Assembly (NCBI GenBank): GCA_036399695.1
Contig: DASWMP010000129.1
Location: 1 to 56,154, forward strand
Reading direction: 5' to 3'
Origin: DASVEE01 sp036399695
Lineage (GTDB): Bacteria; Acidobacteriota; Thermoanaerobaculia; Gp7-AA8
DNA length: 56,154 bases
Shown: one piece after another, positions 25,565 to 34,693 of the stretch
Numbering within the stretch: the stretch's first letter is position 1
Layout: every line of letters begins with the position of its first letter
Position numbers and translations under genes: made by a program
Notes under the pieces: generated by a model
Seen by the model: only the letters and a program-made list of their open reading frames with translations
Told to the model about the DNA's origin: nothing
The model's database searches: none

Positions 25565-27307
25565 ATGCGCCCGATCCTTTTCTACCGTTCGATCCGCTAC
25601 ATCCCCGCGGCGCAAGTGCGGGCGCGGCTGTGGTTCGTGCTCAAGCGGCGGTCGAGGCGGCTCTTCGGCCTGAAGTTCAAGCCGCCGCGCATACAGACCA
25701 GGGCGCACCAGCCTCTCTGGACGGGTCTCGGCTTTGCGCCTCGCGAGAGCTGGCGCCTCGAGCGCGCCCGCGAGATCGCGGCGAACCGCTTCACCTTCCT
25801 CGGCACCGAGCGGACGTACGAAGCGGAGCCCGCCTGGCACGATCCGGCCGTCTCCCAGTTGTGGCGGTATCAGCTCCACTACTTCGACTACGTGCTCGAC
25901 CTCGCCCTGGCCGGTGACTACGACACGTTCAAGCGGCTCGTGCAGTCGTGGCTGCGGGGGAACGTGAAGCTCATCGGCGACGGCTGGCATCCGTACACCG
26001 TCTCGCTGCGGGCCGTGAACTGGTGCCATGGCTTGATGGCCTTCCCGCGCGAGCTCGATGGCGACCAGCCGTTCCGGACCGAGCTCACGCGAGCCATCGC
26101 CGGCCACGTTCGCTTCCTCTACCGGAACCTCGAGGTCGACGTCCGTGGCAACCATCTGCTGGAGAACCTGCGCGCGCTCATCTGGGGTGGCGTGGTGTTC
26201 GGCGAGGAGCGCTGGCTCTCCCGCGGCCTGGCCATGCTGGAAACGGAAGTGGCGGCGCAGGTGCTGCCGGACGGCTGTCACTTCGAGCGCACTCCCGGCT
26301 ATCACCTGATCGTCCTCCGCGACCTCCTCGAGCTGCGCGTCTTCCTCGAGCGCAACCGCACGGCGCCGGCGTGGCTGTCGGACGCCGTCAGGCGGATGGG
26401 GGAGTTCCTGCAGCGCATCACCGGCCCGAACGACCGGTTGCCGCTCTTCAAGGACACGGTGCTGAGCCGCGACTTCGCTCCCTCCGAGATCCTCGAGCCG
26501 CAGAGCTTCTATCGCACGCTCCTGCAATGGCACGAGCCCATCCCCGAGCCGGCGCCCAGCAACGCGCCGCTCCTGCCGAGCGGCTGGGTCATTGCCCGCG
26601 ACGCGCGGACGTTCCTCGTCGCCGACTACGGGAAGCCTTCACCCGACGCGCTGCCGGCGCATGCGCATGCCGACATGTTCTCGTACGAGCTGACGATCGA
26701 CGGGAAGCCGTACATCGTCGACTCCGGCGTCTTCGAATACGCGGGGGAGTGGCGCAATCGCTTCCGCGGCACCGCCGCGCACAACACCGTCGAGGTCAAC
26801 GACCAGAACCAGTCCGAGGTGTGGGACAGCTTCCGGATGGCCCGGCGCGCGACGCCGCGGGAGGTCCGGTGGCTGGCGCTCGACGGCTGGTACGGTGTGG
26901 AAGGGGAGCACGATGGCTACGAGCGTCTGCGGACGCCGGTGCGCCATCGCCGCACGCTCCTCTGGCGCGACGGGCTCCTCCTGGTCGTCGACGAGCTCCT
27001 CGGCGACGGCACTGTCCGCGCCAAGAGCCGCATTCATTTCCATCCCGACGCCACGCCGGCCTCGATGCAGCACATCACCGTCTTCGGCACGCATGCCGTG
27101 AAGCGCGAGCCGGGGTGGTACTCCGAGCGCTTCGGCGAGAAGCGGGAAGCGCCGGTCATGCTCCTCGAGGCGTCGGGGCCGATGCCGCTCGTTTTCGGAT
27201 ATTGTGTGGCGCGTGGAGCGGCGGCCGCGGTGACGCGCAACCTCTCCGGCACCATCACGATCGAGGCCGCCGACGCCACGCACGAAGTGACGCTTCCCCG
27301 CGCATGA
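25565..27307 (+). CDS. heparinase II/III family polysaccharide lyase-like protein
   Basis: A 580-residue protein. The N-terminal part (to about residue 330) is the alpha-helical toroid of heparinase II/III and alginate-lyase-like proteins (WRYQLHYFDYVLDLA, WHPYTVSLRAVNWCHGLM, NHLLENLRALIWGG, ERTPGYHLIVLRDLLELR). The C-terminal part is the family's beta-sandwich with HAHADMFSYELTIDGKPYIVDSG and AAHNTVEVNDQNQSE, which carry the likely catalytic His/Tyr/Asn residues. No signal peptide is seen, so it may be cytoplasmic or membrane-bound. Homologues in biosynthetic clusters are thought to edit or epimerise uronic-acid glycans; that role here is inference. The stop overlaps the next gene by ATGA. 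Confidence 0.88.
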   Translation: MRPILFYRSIRYIPAAQVRARLWFVLKRRSRRLFGLKFKPPRIQTRAHQPLWTGLGFAPRESWRLERAREIAANRFTFLGTERTYEAEPAWHDPAVSQLWRYQLHYFDYVLDLALAGDYDTFKRLVQSWLRGNVKLIGDGWHPYTVSLRAVNWCHGLMAFPRELDGDQPFRTELTRAIAGHVRFLYRNLEVDVRGNHLLENLRALIWGGVVFGEERWLSRGLAMLETEVAAQVLPDGCHFERTPGYHLIVLRDLLELRVFLERNRTAPAWLSDAVRRMGEFLQRITGPNDRLPLFKDTVLSRDFAPSEILEPQSFYRTLLQWHEPIPEPAPSNAPLLPSGWVIARDARTFLVADYGKPSPDALPAHAHADMFSYELTIDGKPYIVDSGVFEYAGEWRNRFRGTAAHNTVEVNDQNQSEVWDSFRMARRATPREVRWLALDGWYGVEGEHDGYERLRTPVRHRRTLLWRDGLLLVVDELLGDGTVRAKSRIHFHPDATPASMQHITVFGTHAVKREPGWYSERFGEKREAPVMLLEASGPMPLVFGYCVARGAAAAVTRNLSGTITIEAADATHEVTLPRA

Positions 27308-28545
27308 ACATCGCCTACTACTCGCACTGGTTCGTCCCGGAGATCGGCGCTCCCTCCTCCCGCATTTACGATCTGAGCCGGGAGTGGCTGCGCGCCGGCC
27401 ATGAGGTGCAGGTCGCGACCGCCTTTCCGAACCATCCGGTCGGCCGCCTCTATCCCGGCTACAAACGGCAGCTCTACGGCCACGAAGTCATCGACGGCAT
27501 CCAGGTCCACCGGCACTGGAGCTACATCACACCGAACAAAGGCTTCGCCAAGAAGGCCATCGGCCACGTGTCGCTCATGCCGCCCATGCTCTTCTACGCG
27601 CGCAAGCTGAAGCCGACGCCGGACGTCTTCATCGGCACCTCGCCCACGTTCTTCGCCGCCATTGCCGCGTCGCGCGTGGCCCGCGCCCGCAAGCGGCCCT
27701 TCATCATGGAAGTGCGCGACCTCTGGCCGGCGCTCTTCACCGAGCTGGGCGTGCTCGAGAACCGCACGATCATCGGCGCGCTCGAGAAGCTCGAGCTCTC
27801 GCTCTATGCCCGTGCGGCGCGCGTCGTCACGGTGACCGAAGCGTTCCGCCAGAACATCATCAGCCGCGGCGTCCCGGAACGGAAGGTCGTGACGATTCCG
27901 AACGGCGCCAACGTCGACTACTGGGTCGAGAGCGGCGAAGGGACGCCGCTGCGCACGAAGCTCGGCCTCGACGGCAAGTTCGTCGTCCTCTACATCGGCG
28001 CGATGGGGATCTCGCAGGCGCTGCTGACTGTCGTCAAAGCGGCGGCGCGCCTGCGCAACGAGCCGGACGTGCGCGTCGTCTTCGTCGGCGAAGGAGCGGA
28101 CAAGGAGAAGCTGGCGAAGTTCGTCGAAGAGGAGAAGCTGACGAACGTCCTTTTCTTCGACTCCGTCGGCAAGGACGAGGTGCGGGCCTTCTATTCGCTC
28201 GCCGACGTCTGCCTCGTGCCGCTGCGCGACATCCCGCTGTTCTCCACGTTCATCCCGTCGAAGATGTTCGAGATCATGTCCATGGGACGGCCGATCGTCG
28301 GCAGCGTCCGCGGCGAGCCGGCCGAGATCCTGGAGCGCTCCGGCGACGCGCTCGTCATCGCCCCGGAGAACGACGAAGCACTCGCCTCCGCGATCGTCAC
28401 GCTCATGCGCGATCCCGCCCGCCGCGCCGCCATGGGCGCGTCGGGCCGCCGCTTCGTCATCGACCATTACTCGCGCGCCGCGCTGGCGAAGACGTACCTC
28501 GAGACGATGCACGGCGCGATCGCGGACTTTGCCGGTCAGCGATGA
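27304..28545 (+). CDS. family 4 glycosyltransferase, WbuB-like
   Basis: A 413-residue GT-B transferase with the WbuB-type N-terminus: MNIAYYSHWFVPEIGAPSSR, VATAFPNHPVGRLYPGYK and ARKRPFIMEVRDLWPA. The donor half has VVLYIGAMGISQALLTVV and LFSTFIPSKMFEIMSMGRPIVGSVRGE. Characterised WbuB-group enzymes transfer an N-acetyl-6-deoxyhexosamine such as L-FucNAc. This fits the presence of wecB, the WbpM-type dehydratase and epimerases nearby, but the specificity is inference. It overlaps both neighbours by four bases, making a three-gene transcript with the heparinase-like gene and the epimerase. Confidence 0.9.
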   Translation: MNIAYYSHWFVPEIGAPSSRIYDLSREWLRAGHEVQVATAFPNHPVGRLYPGYKRQLYGHEVIDGIQVHRHWSYITPNKGFAKKAIGHVSLMPPMLFYARKLKPTPDVFIGTSPTFFAAIAASRVARARKRPFIMEVRDLWPALFTELGVLENRTIIGALEKLELSLYARAARVVTVTEAFRQNIISRGVPERKVVTIPNGANVDYWVESGEGTPLRTKLGLDGKFVVLYIGAMGISQALLTVVKAAARLRNEPDVRVVFVGEGADKEKLAKFVEEEKLTNVLFFDSVGKDEVRAFYSLADVCLVPLRDIPLFSTFIPSKMFEIMSMGRPIVGSVRGEPAEILERSGDALVIAPENDEALASAIVTLMRDPARRAAMGASGRRFVIDHYSRAALAKTYLETMHGAIADFAGQR

Positions 28546-29405
28546 AGGTCCTGCTCACAGGGGCGACCGGTTTCACCGGCTCGTACGTGCTGCGGCGGCT
28601 GCTCGCCGAAGGGATCACTCCACGCTGTCTGGTGCGCGCGAGCAGTGACGTGGCCGGGTTGCACGGAGTCGAGACCGTCGTGGGTGACCTCGGGGACGCG
28701 GCTTCGCTGGAGCGTGCCTTCGACGGCGTCGACACGCTGATCAACACAGCGTCGCTCGGCTTCGGCCATGCGCCTGCGCTCGTCAAAGCAGCCGAGCGTG
28801 CGGGCGTGAGGCGGGCCATCTTCATCTCCACGACGTCGATCTTCACGTCGCTGAACACGACGAGCAAAAGCACCCGCATCGCCGCCGAGGAGACGATCCA
28901 GCGCAGCAGGCTGGAGTGGACGATCCTTCGTCCGACGATGATCTACGGCAGTCCGCGGGACCGGAACATGATCCGGCTGATCCGCTACGTCCGCCGGTGG
29001 CCGGTCATGCCGGTGATCGGCGACGGACGCCATCTCCAGCAGCCGGTCTACGTCGACGACGTCGCGGCCGCCGCCGTGCTGGCGCTGCGCAGCGAAAAGG
29101 CCATCCGCCGCGCCTACAACATCGCCGGAGCGAAGCCGCTCACGTTCAACGAGGTCGTCGATACCGTGGCCCGTCTCCTCGGCCGCCGCATGCGCCGCAT
29201 CTACTTCCCGGCCCGCCCGATCATTGCCACCTTGCAGCGGCTCGAACGCCACCGCCTGCGGCTCCCCATCAAGGCCGAGCAACTCCAGCGCCTCAACGAA
29301 AACAAAGCCTTCCCCTGGACCGACGCCGCCAAGGACTTCGGCTATGCACCGATCGACTTCGAAGAGGGGATGAGGCGCGAGCTGCAGGAGATGGCCGGTC
29401 AGTAG
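28542..29405 (+). CDS. NAD(P)-dependent sugar epimerase (SDR)
   Basis: A 287-residue extended-SDR protein. The Rossmann loop GATGFTG lies at residues 7-13, and the strand VVGDLGD binds the adenosine side. The catalytic Tyr-x3-Lys is not obvious: the usual position reads FISTTSIFTSLNTTSKSTRI, so the family may be atypical (NmrA-like or SDR_a5). ILRPTMIYGSPRDRNM and QQPVYVDDVAAAAVLAL are typical of nucleotide-sugar epimerases. It ends its transcript; a strong terminator follows at 29482. The sugar substrate is unknown. Missing Tyr/Lys would argue for a reductase or a regulatory protein instead. Confidence 0.8.
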   Translation: MKVLLTGATGFTGSYVLRRLLAEGITPRCLVRASSDVAGLHGVETVVGDLGDAASLERAFDGVDTLINTASLGFGHAPALVKAAERAGVRRAIFISTTSIFTSLNTTSKSTRIAAEETIQRSRLEWTILRPTMIYGSPRDRNMIRLIRYVRRWPVMPVIGDGRHLQQPVYVDDVAAAAVLALRSEKAIRRAYNIAGAKPLTFNEVVDTVARLLGRRMRRIYFPARPIIATLQRLERHRLRLPIKAEQLQRLNENKAFPWTDAAKDFGYAPIDFEEGMRRELQEMAGQ

Positions 29406-29418
29406 TCGGTGGTCAGTA

Positions 29419-29454
29419 GCCCATGAGTCCCATCGGTCCCATTGGTCCCATCGT
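29419..29454. repeat. single arm of the 9-bp-unit element (B4)
   Basis: Contains CCCATGAG, TCCCATCGG, TCCCATTGG and TCCCATCG, the right-arm form of the 9-bp family at 9641, 13143 and 42829. No matching left arm lies nearby. It is preceded by a TCGGTGGTCAGTAG phrase and followed by the ACCACCGCACTCC half repeat. Confidence 0.7.
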
Positions 29455-29481
29455 CTTCAACCGACCACCGCACTCCAACAA

Positions 29482-29507
29482 AAAAGGCGGGCCGAAGCCC
29501 GCCTTTT
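29482..29507. terminator. bidirectional intrinsic terminator
   Basis: AAAA-GGCGGGC (29482-29492), loop CGAA (29493-29496), GCCCGCC-TTTT (29497-29507). The stem is a perfect 11 base pairs including the A/T ends, and each strand has a T-run after the hairpin. It lies between convergent genes and is the clearest rho-independent terminator in the window. Confidence 0.93.
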
Positions 29508-29529
29508 CACTACAAGTGCGAAGAGCCGG

Positions 29530-30444
29530 TTACTGCTGCGCGACGCTCGAGCTGACCGCGTTCGAGCCGGCGTTACCGACGATCGTGTTGTTCTGGAAGC
29601 CGACGACCGTCCCGGTGCCGGTGATGCCCGTGGTCGTGTTGCCGACGATCATGCAGCGGGAGAGGCGGACGACCGGCGTGTTGGCGCCGATGCCGGACGT
29701 GATGCCCGTCGCGTTGTTCGCGATCGTCGTGCTCTCGAGGAACACGTTGGACGTCGTCTGCTCGACGACGATGCCGCTCAGGTTGCCGTTGATCACCGAA
29801 CGGGTGACGTTCACGGAGTTGTTCGCGCCGCCGACATGGATGCCGTGCGAGGCGTTCTGGTTGATGATCGAGTCCGAGACCGTGAGCTGCACGGTGGCCG
29901 GAGCCGTCGGGCCGACGAAGATGCCCTGGACCGTGTTGTTGCGGATCTGCGTGTTACGCACGTAGACCTTCAGCGGGTTCACGACCGTCGGCAGGATCTC
30001 GATGCCCTGGCTGGTGAAGCTCGAGATACGGCAGTTCTCGATGATCACGGCCTTGGCACTGAGGATGCGGACGCCGTCGAAGCCGGTGCCGGCGCCATGG
30101 ATCTCGAGGTTGCGGAGCACGACCACGTCGTTCACGCCCGCATTGACCACGATGCCGTTCGTACCGGCAGCCAGCGCACTCGAGATCTGTTCGGATCCGT
30201 CGACGGTGATCGCCTTGGTGATCGTGAGCGCGCCGAAGCCGCCCGGATCGAGGGTGCTGATGATGCCGCCAGCAGCCGTCTTGCTGATCGCGCCAGCAAA
30301 CGTCTTGCAGGGCGCCGTACGGCTGCAGGGGTTCACGTCATCGCCAACACCCGATACCCACGTCCTGGTCGCCTGGGCCTGCGCGCCTCCGGCAATACCA
30401 AGAACAGTGAGTGAAATCGCCACTATGAGCAGGAACTTTTTCAT
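29530..30444 (-). CDS. secreted right-handed parallel beta-helix protein
   Basis: A 304-residue protein with a Sec signal (MKKFLLIVAISLTVLGIAGGAQA, cut after about residue 23). The sequence ATRTWVSGVGDDVNPCSRTAPCKTFAGAI follows, typical of secreted beta-helix proteins. The rest is regular 20-25 residue coils ending in hydrophobic/Asn ladders (VDGSEQISS, IIENCRISSF, VTRSVINGN, ESTTIANNATG, NNTIVGNAGS), as in pectate-lyase-fold and NosD-type repeats. No lyase active site is recognisable, so binding or structural function is as likely as catalysis. The start at 30444 has AGGAGA eight bases upstream. It has its own promoter within the 143-base gap to the TPR-like gene. Confidence 0.85.
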   Translation of the reverse strand: MKKFLLIVAISLTVLGIAGGAQAQATRTWVSGVGDDVNPCSRTAPCKTFAGAISKTAAGGIISTLDPGGFGALTITKAITVDGSEQISSALAAGTNGIVVNAGVNDVVVLRNLEIHGAGTGFDGVRILSAKAVIIENCRISSFTSQGIEILPTVVNPLKVYVRNTQIRNNTVQGIFVGPTAPATVQLTVSDSIINQNASHGIHVGGANNSVNVTRSVINGNLSGIVVEQTTSNVFLESTTIANNATGITSGIGANTPVVRLSRCMIVGNTTTGITGTGTVVGFQNNTIVGNAGSNAVSSSVAQQ

Positions 30445-30534
30445 CGGTTTTCTCCTGATATGAAGCGCAGAACGGCACACGCGCGGCGTGGGTCGGTGCT
30501 CTTCGTGTTGATACGTTGTTAGGACTGGTGGGGA

Positions 30535-30540
30535 ATTATA
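30535..30540 (-). promoter_or_regulatory. -10 box TATAAT for the beta-helix gene
   Basis: On the minus strand 30540-30535 is a perfect TATAAT, about 90 bases upstream of the ATG. The -35 position 17 bases further gives only a weak match (TCGTTC). A long leader with no open frame separates it from the ribosome site. Confidence 0.6.
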
Positions 30541-30587
30541 CGCGTCAGCGCGGCCGGGAACGAGACGCACATCACAGCTACCGCAAA

Positions 30588-31133
30588 TTAATACCCTAGT
30601 TTTGGCAAGTCGCCACGTTTTTTCTTCCGCAGCTTCCAGCTTTCCGGGCCACGCAGCTTCTCGATTTCGACGTTCACGTACGCCCGCATCTGGTCGGGAA
30701 TCAGCTCGGTCCACACCGGGTGGATCAGGCAGGCGCTCACGAGGTGCGGGTATGCCTCTTTTTCCCGCCCCAGCCGCAGCAGCGACAGGCCCACCTCGAG
30801 GTGCAATTCTGGACGCTGGTCCCACTGCATCGCCGCGCGATACCGCTGCAGCGCCTGCTCGTGCTGGTCGAGGAAGGTGTGGTTGGTCCCGGCCAGCATC
30901 TGTACGGCGACGCTCTGCGGCACCGCTTCGACGCACGGACGCAGCAGCTCGAGGTTCCGGCGTGCGCCGAAGGCGATCTGCAGCGAGTTGACCGAGCGCG
31001 CGATGATGTCGCTGTTGCGGGAGACGTTCATCACGATGATGTTGCAGCGATAGGGGGGGTAGTAGCGCCGCAGACTGAAGTAAACCGCCCCGGCCACGAG
31101 TGCCAGCGCCACCAGCGCCTTCACGATCTTCAT
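30588..31133 (-). CDS. small membrane-anchored TPR-like protein
   Basis: A 181-residue protein with one N-terminal membrane helix (residues about 4-20, IVKALVALALVAGAVYFSL) followed by a soluble part. Residues 75-140 contain two degenerate TPR-like helix pairs (LAGTNHTFLDQHEQALQRYRAAM, LEVGLSLLRLGREKEAYPHL). I do not recognise a family. The start overlaps the stop of the O-antigen ligase gene by four bases, so it is probably an accessory factor of that ligase/polymerase. No cofactor or catalytic motif is visible. Confidence 0.75.
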   Translation of the reverse strand: MKIVKALVALALVAGAVYFSLRRYYPPYRCNIIVMNVSRNSDIIARSVNSLQIAFGARRNLELLRPCVEAVPQSVAVQMLAGTNHTFLDQHEQALQRYRAAMQWDQRPELHLEVGLSLLRLGREKEAYPHLVSACLIHPVWTELIPDQMRAYVNVEIEKLRGPESWKLRKKKRGDLPKLGY

Positions 31134-32503
31134 GCCGGCCGCCTCCAGGCGTAGCAGACGGCGGCGAGATGCAGCAGCACCTGCGCCGAGGCAGCCATCT
31201 CAAGCGGAAACTGGGCGAGGGCGACGACCGCGAACGCGACCGCCAGCGGCAGCGATGCCACGCGGCTCAGCTCCGGCCTGTCGGCCAGCGGAGCCTCGAC
31301 GCGGTTGCCGGTTGCCTCGAGCTCCGGACGGCGGCGGCGCAACGACCCGCTCGCCAGCAGCCCGGTCGCGCTCAGCAGCAGCACATAGCCGGGCAGACCG
31401 GAGACGGCCAGCGTCTGCAGATGGTCGTTGTGCGTCTCACCGAAGTTCTCCCCCGTCAGGTAGAAGCGGGGATGCGTCTTGTTCAACTCCATCTTGTACG
31501 GCAGGTACCAGTACGCGAAGCAGCCCGGCCCCACGCCGGTGATCGGATGATCGGCGAACATCTCCCACGCCGCGTAAAAGGCCGGCAGACGGAGGGACGA
31601 GAGCTCGACCCAGCGTCCGGCGCGGAGATGATCGGCGATCGTCAGCACGCGCGTCCGCAGCGGCGCGTACGCCGCCACCAGCAGCGTCGCCGCGACCGTG
31701 AGGGCGAGCAGCGGTACGAGGGTCTTCTTCGACCGCAGGAGCAGCATCACGCCGAGCGCCGGCATGAACGCGACGACCGCCGTGAGCGTATCGCTTGCGA
31801 TCATGCCCGCGAACGCCACGACGAACGCCACCGACGCGGCGAATCGGACATGCTTCCGGCTCGTCAGCGCCAGCGCCAGGGCGACGATCGCGGGGAACAG
31901 GAGATAGGTGCCGACGTCGTTCGGGTTGCCGATGAGGGCCGTGGCCTGGTTCCGCAGCGGCATGTGACGGCGGAACGTCATCGGGTTGTAGACGCCGCCG
32001 CGTTGCAGCATCGCCAGGCCGCCGTTCAGCAGGGCCATGAACAGCACCAGACCGGCGAGCAGCAGTCCGTTGCTCCGGTGGGCCACCAGGAACGTGGCCA
32101 CGAGATAGACGACGCACGACAGCACCCAGGCCACCGTGAGGATGCTGAGCGGCCGGTTGGTGGAGGTCAACGTCGTCACGAGCGTCCAGGCGACGATGCC
32201 GGTCAGGAGCAGCAGCAGTTTGCGGTCGCGCCAGAGCGGTTCGAAGAACGCGCGGCCGTGATAGAGCGCCCCGATGAGCAGCAGCGCGAAGAGCAGCGCC
32301 GCCAGGGACTGGAACAGCATCTGTTTCGGCAGGCGGAAGGCGTCGACGGTCGTCCGCGAGACCCACAGCGGCACGAGGATGGCCGTCAGCCCGACGAACA
32401 GAGCGAGTGCCGCCGGGACGAAGCCTGACGGGCGCATTTCCGCCGGTGCCGGTGGCGCCGGCTCCGGAACTTGCGGCGCGGGGCGCCGCGGCTTCACTTT
32501 CAT
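31130..32503 (-). CDS. O-antigen ligase / polymerase family membrane protein
   Basis: A 457-residue protein with about 10-12 membrane segments. The N-terminal 25 residues are proline-rich and cytoplasmic. A large periplasmic loop at residues about 285-365 has LPAFYAAWEMFADHPITGVGPGCFAYWY and THNDHLQTLAVSGLPGYVLLL. These are the Wzy_C/O-antigen-ligase signature (GxGxG...HNxxL). It would polymerise a glycan or attach it to a lipid or protein acceptor in the periplasm. It sits between the TPR-like gene (overlap of four bases) and the WbpM-like gene (gap of five bases) on the same strand. A second polymerase-like gene lies at 14221, so two glycan products are possible. Confidence 0.88.
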   Translation of the reverse strand: MKVKPRRPAPQVPEPAPPAPAEMRPSGFVPAALALFVGLTAILVPLWVSRTTVDAFRLPKQMLFQSLAALLFALLLIGALYHGRAFFEPLWRDRKLLLLLTGIVAWTLVTTLTSTNRPLSILTVAWVLSCVVYLVATFLVAHRSNGLLLAGLVLFMALLNGGLAMLQRGGVYNPMTFRRHMPLRNQATALIGNPNDVGTYLLFPAIVALALALTSRKHVRFAASVAFVVAFAGMIASDTLTAVVAFMPALGVMLLLRSKKTLVPLLALTVAATLLVAAYAPLRTRVLTIADHLRAGRWVELSSLRLPAFYAAWEMFADHPITGVGPGCFAYWYLPYKMELNKTHPRFYLTGENFGETHNDHLQTLAVSGLPGYVLLLSATGLLASGSLRRRRPELEATGNRVEAPLADRPELSRVASLPLAVAFAVVALAQFPLEMAASAQVLLHLAAVCYAWRRPA

Positions 32504-32508
32504 CTCGT

Positions 32509-34494
32509 TCAGGCGATCGGGACGTGCAGCGGGAGCGGCGTGACGATGTCGTCCTTGGCACGGGACGGCGTGAAGGTCGCTGCACGCGGCGTTTTCGCCT
32601 CGGGAGTGTACTCGGGAACGATCCGCTGCAGAAGGGCGATCGTTTCCTCCGTCGAGGCGACGCGGGCCGCCTTTTCGAGCCAGCCGCTGATGGTGCGCGT
32701 GTCCGGCTGCGGCGCCTCGGTGACGACGATCTGCGGGTGCACCGTCGGACGGATCGACTCACCCTTCAGCCGGATCTCCTCGAACAGCTTCTCGCCGGGA
32801 CGCATGCCGGTAAAGACGATGGGGATGTCTTCCTCGGTGTGATTGGAGAGGCGGATCAGGTCGCGGGCCAGGTCGACAATCTTCACCGGCTCACCCATGT
32901 CGAGCATGAAGACGCTCGACTGCTCGCCGAGCGTCGCGGCCTGGAGCACGAGGGAAACGGCTTCCGAGGTACGCAGGAAATAGCGGGTGACCTCGGGGTG
33001 CGTCACCGTGACGGGGCCGCCGGCGGCGATCTGCTCCATGAACAGAGGAATGACGCTGCCGGACGAGCCGATGACGTTCCCGAAGCGGACGATCGTCGCC
33101 CGCATGCGGCTCTTGCGGGCGAAGTCGATGAGCGCCATTTCGGCGGCGCGCTTGGTCGCCCCCATGACGCTCGTCGGATTGATGGCCTTGTCGGTCGAGA
33201 TCAGGACGAAGCGCTCGACGCCGGCCGCGCTGCAGCTCTCGGCGAGGCGGCGCGTGGCCACGCAGTTGTTCTGCAGGTACTCGGACGGGTTCTCCTCGCC
33301 GATCGGCACGTGCTTGTGCGCCGCGGCGTGGAGGACGATCTGCGGGCGCTCGCGGTCGAGGAGCGTCTGCACGATCTCCTCATCGCGGATGTCCACCAGG
33401 TTCGAGGTGATGCGGGAGGTGACCCAGCCGGCCTCGCGTGAGAGGCGCTTGCGCACTTCGTAGAGAGCGAATTCGGAACGTTCCACGAGGGCCAGGCTCT
33501 CGGGCTCGAATTGCGCGATCTGCACGCAGAGCTCCGCGCCGATCGTGCCGCCGGCGCCCGTCACCAGGACGCGCTTGCCGCGGAAGAGGGCGCGCACCGG
33601 ATCGCCCGGGAGGTCGATGCGCTTGCGGCGCAGCAGGTCTTCGACGTTGACGGGACGAAGCTGCGTCACCGTCACTTTGCCGCTGACGAGGTGGTCGATG
33701 CCGGGCATCGTCTTGAACTGCAGGTCGGCGCCGGCGAGGTGATGGATGATCTCGCGCACCCGCTTGCCGGACGCGCTCGGAATGGCGATCAAGGCCTCGG
33801 TGGCGCCGGTGCGGTCGGCGATCTGGCCGATGCTGCCGATCGGGCCGAAGACGTCGATGCCGCGGATCTGCGAGCCCCACTTCGCCCGCTGGTCGTCCAC
33901 GAAGCCGACGACTTTGGTCTGCAACTGCGGGCGATGCTCGAGCTCGCGGGCCAGCGTTTCCCCCGCGTCGCCCGCGCCGATGATCAGGACGCGCTTGATG
34001 CCGCCCAGCCGTTCTTCCACGACTTCGATCGGCCGGAAACGGTCGCGCCCGAGGCGGACGGCCACACGCGCGCCGAAGAGACTGAGGAGCGAGAAGGCCC
34101 AGTTGATGAGCAGGATGCCGCGCGGGACCTTCACGTAACGGTCATCGAGACCGAAGAGGCTGCCGACGTACCAGCCGGCCGTGAGGACGACAAGCGAAAG
34201 CGTCACCCCGATGACGAGGCGGATGACGTCGCCGATGCCGACGTAGCGCCACCACCCCCGGTAGAAACTGAGGAAGGCGCCGATGAGCAGCTCGATCCCG
34301 ATGACGACCGGGAAGCTCCACTTGAAGGTGGAGACGTATTCGACCGGAATGCTGAACTCCCACCGCAGCAGCCAGGCAAAGGTGTAACAGCCGGCGAATA
34401 CGAGCAGGTGAAAGCCGAACAGAATCAGAACGCGCGCCGCGGTCGCACGGGAGAGAAAGCGTCTGAAAGGAGTGAGATCGGAGAGGTTATTCAC
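32509..34494 (-). CDS. WbpM/CapD-type membrane nucleotide-sugar 4,6-dehydratase
   Basis: A 661-residue protein with four N-terminal membrane helices (within about residues 15-150), a first Rossmann-like domain (VLIIGAGDAGETLAREL) and a C-terminal SDR domain (RVLVTGAGGTIGAELC). The active site shows Ser in VLISTDKAINPTS and Met-Gly-Ala-Thr-Lys, so the triad is Ser-Met-Lys. This is the variant of large WbpM-type enzymes that turn UDP-GlcNAc into UDP-4-keto-6-deoxy sugar. AAAHKHVPIGEENP and MRPGEKLFEEI are family signatures. It heads the minus-strand operon, with a TATAAT promoter box upstream. The product would feed N-acetyl-6-deoxyhexosamine synthesis. Confidence 0.93.
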   Translation of the reverse strand: MNNLSDLTPFRRFLSRATAARVLILFGFHLLVFAGCYTFAWLLRWEFSIPVEYVSTFKWSFPVVIGIELLIGAFLSFYRGWWRYVGIGDVIRLVIGVTLSLVVLTAGWYVGSLFGLDDRYVKVPRGILLINWAFSLLSLFGARVAVRLGRDRFRPIEVVEERLGGIKRVLIIGAGDAGETLARELEHRPQLQTKVVGFVDDQRAKWGSQIRGIDVFGPIGSIGQIADRTGATEALIAIPSASGKRVREIIHHLAGADLQFKTMPGIDHLVSGKVTVTQLRPVNVEDLLRRKRIDLPGDPVRALFRGKRVLVTGAGGTIGAELCVQIAQFEPESLALVERSEFALYEVRKRLSREAGWVTSRITSNLVDIRDEEIVQTLLDRERPQIVLHAAAHKHVPIGEENPSEYLQNNCVATRRLAESCSAAGVERFVLISTDKAINPTSVMGATKRAAEMALIDFARKSRMRATIVRFGNVIGSSGSVIPLFMEQIAAGGPVTVTHPEVTRYFLRTSEAVSLVLQAATLGEQSSVFMLDMGEPVKIVDLARDLIRLSNHTEEDIPIVFTGMRPGEKLFEEIRLKGESIRPTVHPQIVVTEAPQPDTRTISGWLEKAARVASTEETIALLQRIVPEYTPEAKTPRAATFTPSRAKDDIVTPLPLHVPIA

Positions 34495-34528
34495 TGCGAT
34501 GTGCGCCGCGCTTCAGGATTGATCCGAC

Positions 34529-34534
34529 ATTATA
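34529..34534 (-). promoter_or_regulatory. -10 box TATAAT for the WbpM-type operon
   Basis: On the minus strand 34534-34529 is a perfect TATAAT, 35 bases upstream of the ATG at 34494. A TTGTGT at 34559-34554 could be a -35 with a rather long 19-base spacer. Confidence 0.6.
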
Positions 34535-34693
34535 TGCATCGAACGGTGAACGGACACAATAAGTTTATCGGCGAGGGGCTGACCGGGCAGGAGACGGCGG
34601 GGGTATCGCCGCACGCCGCGCGCCTGTACGACGACAGATGACCGGGTCAGCTCACCCGTACCTGTTTCGCTTCGGCAAGCAAGATCGTGGGAT

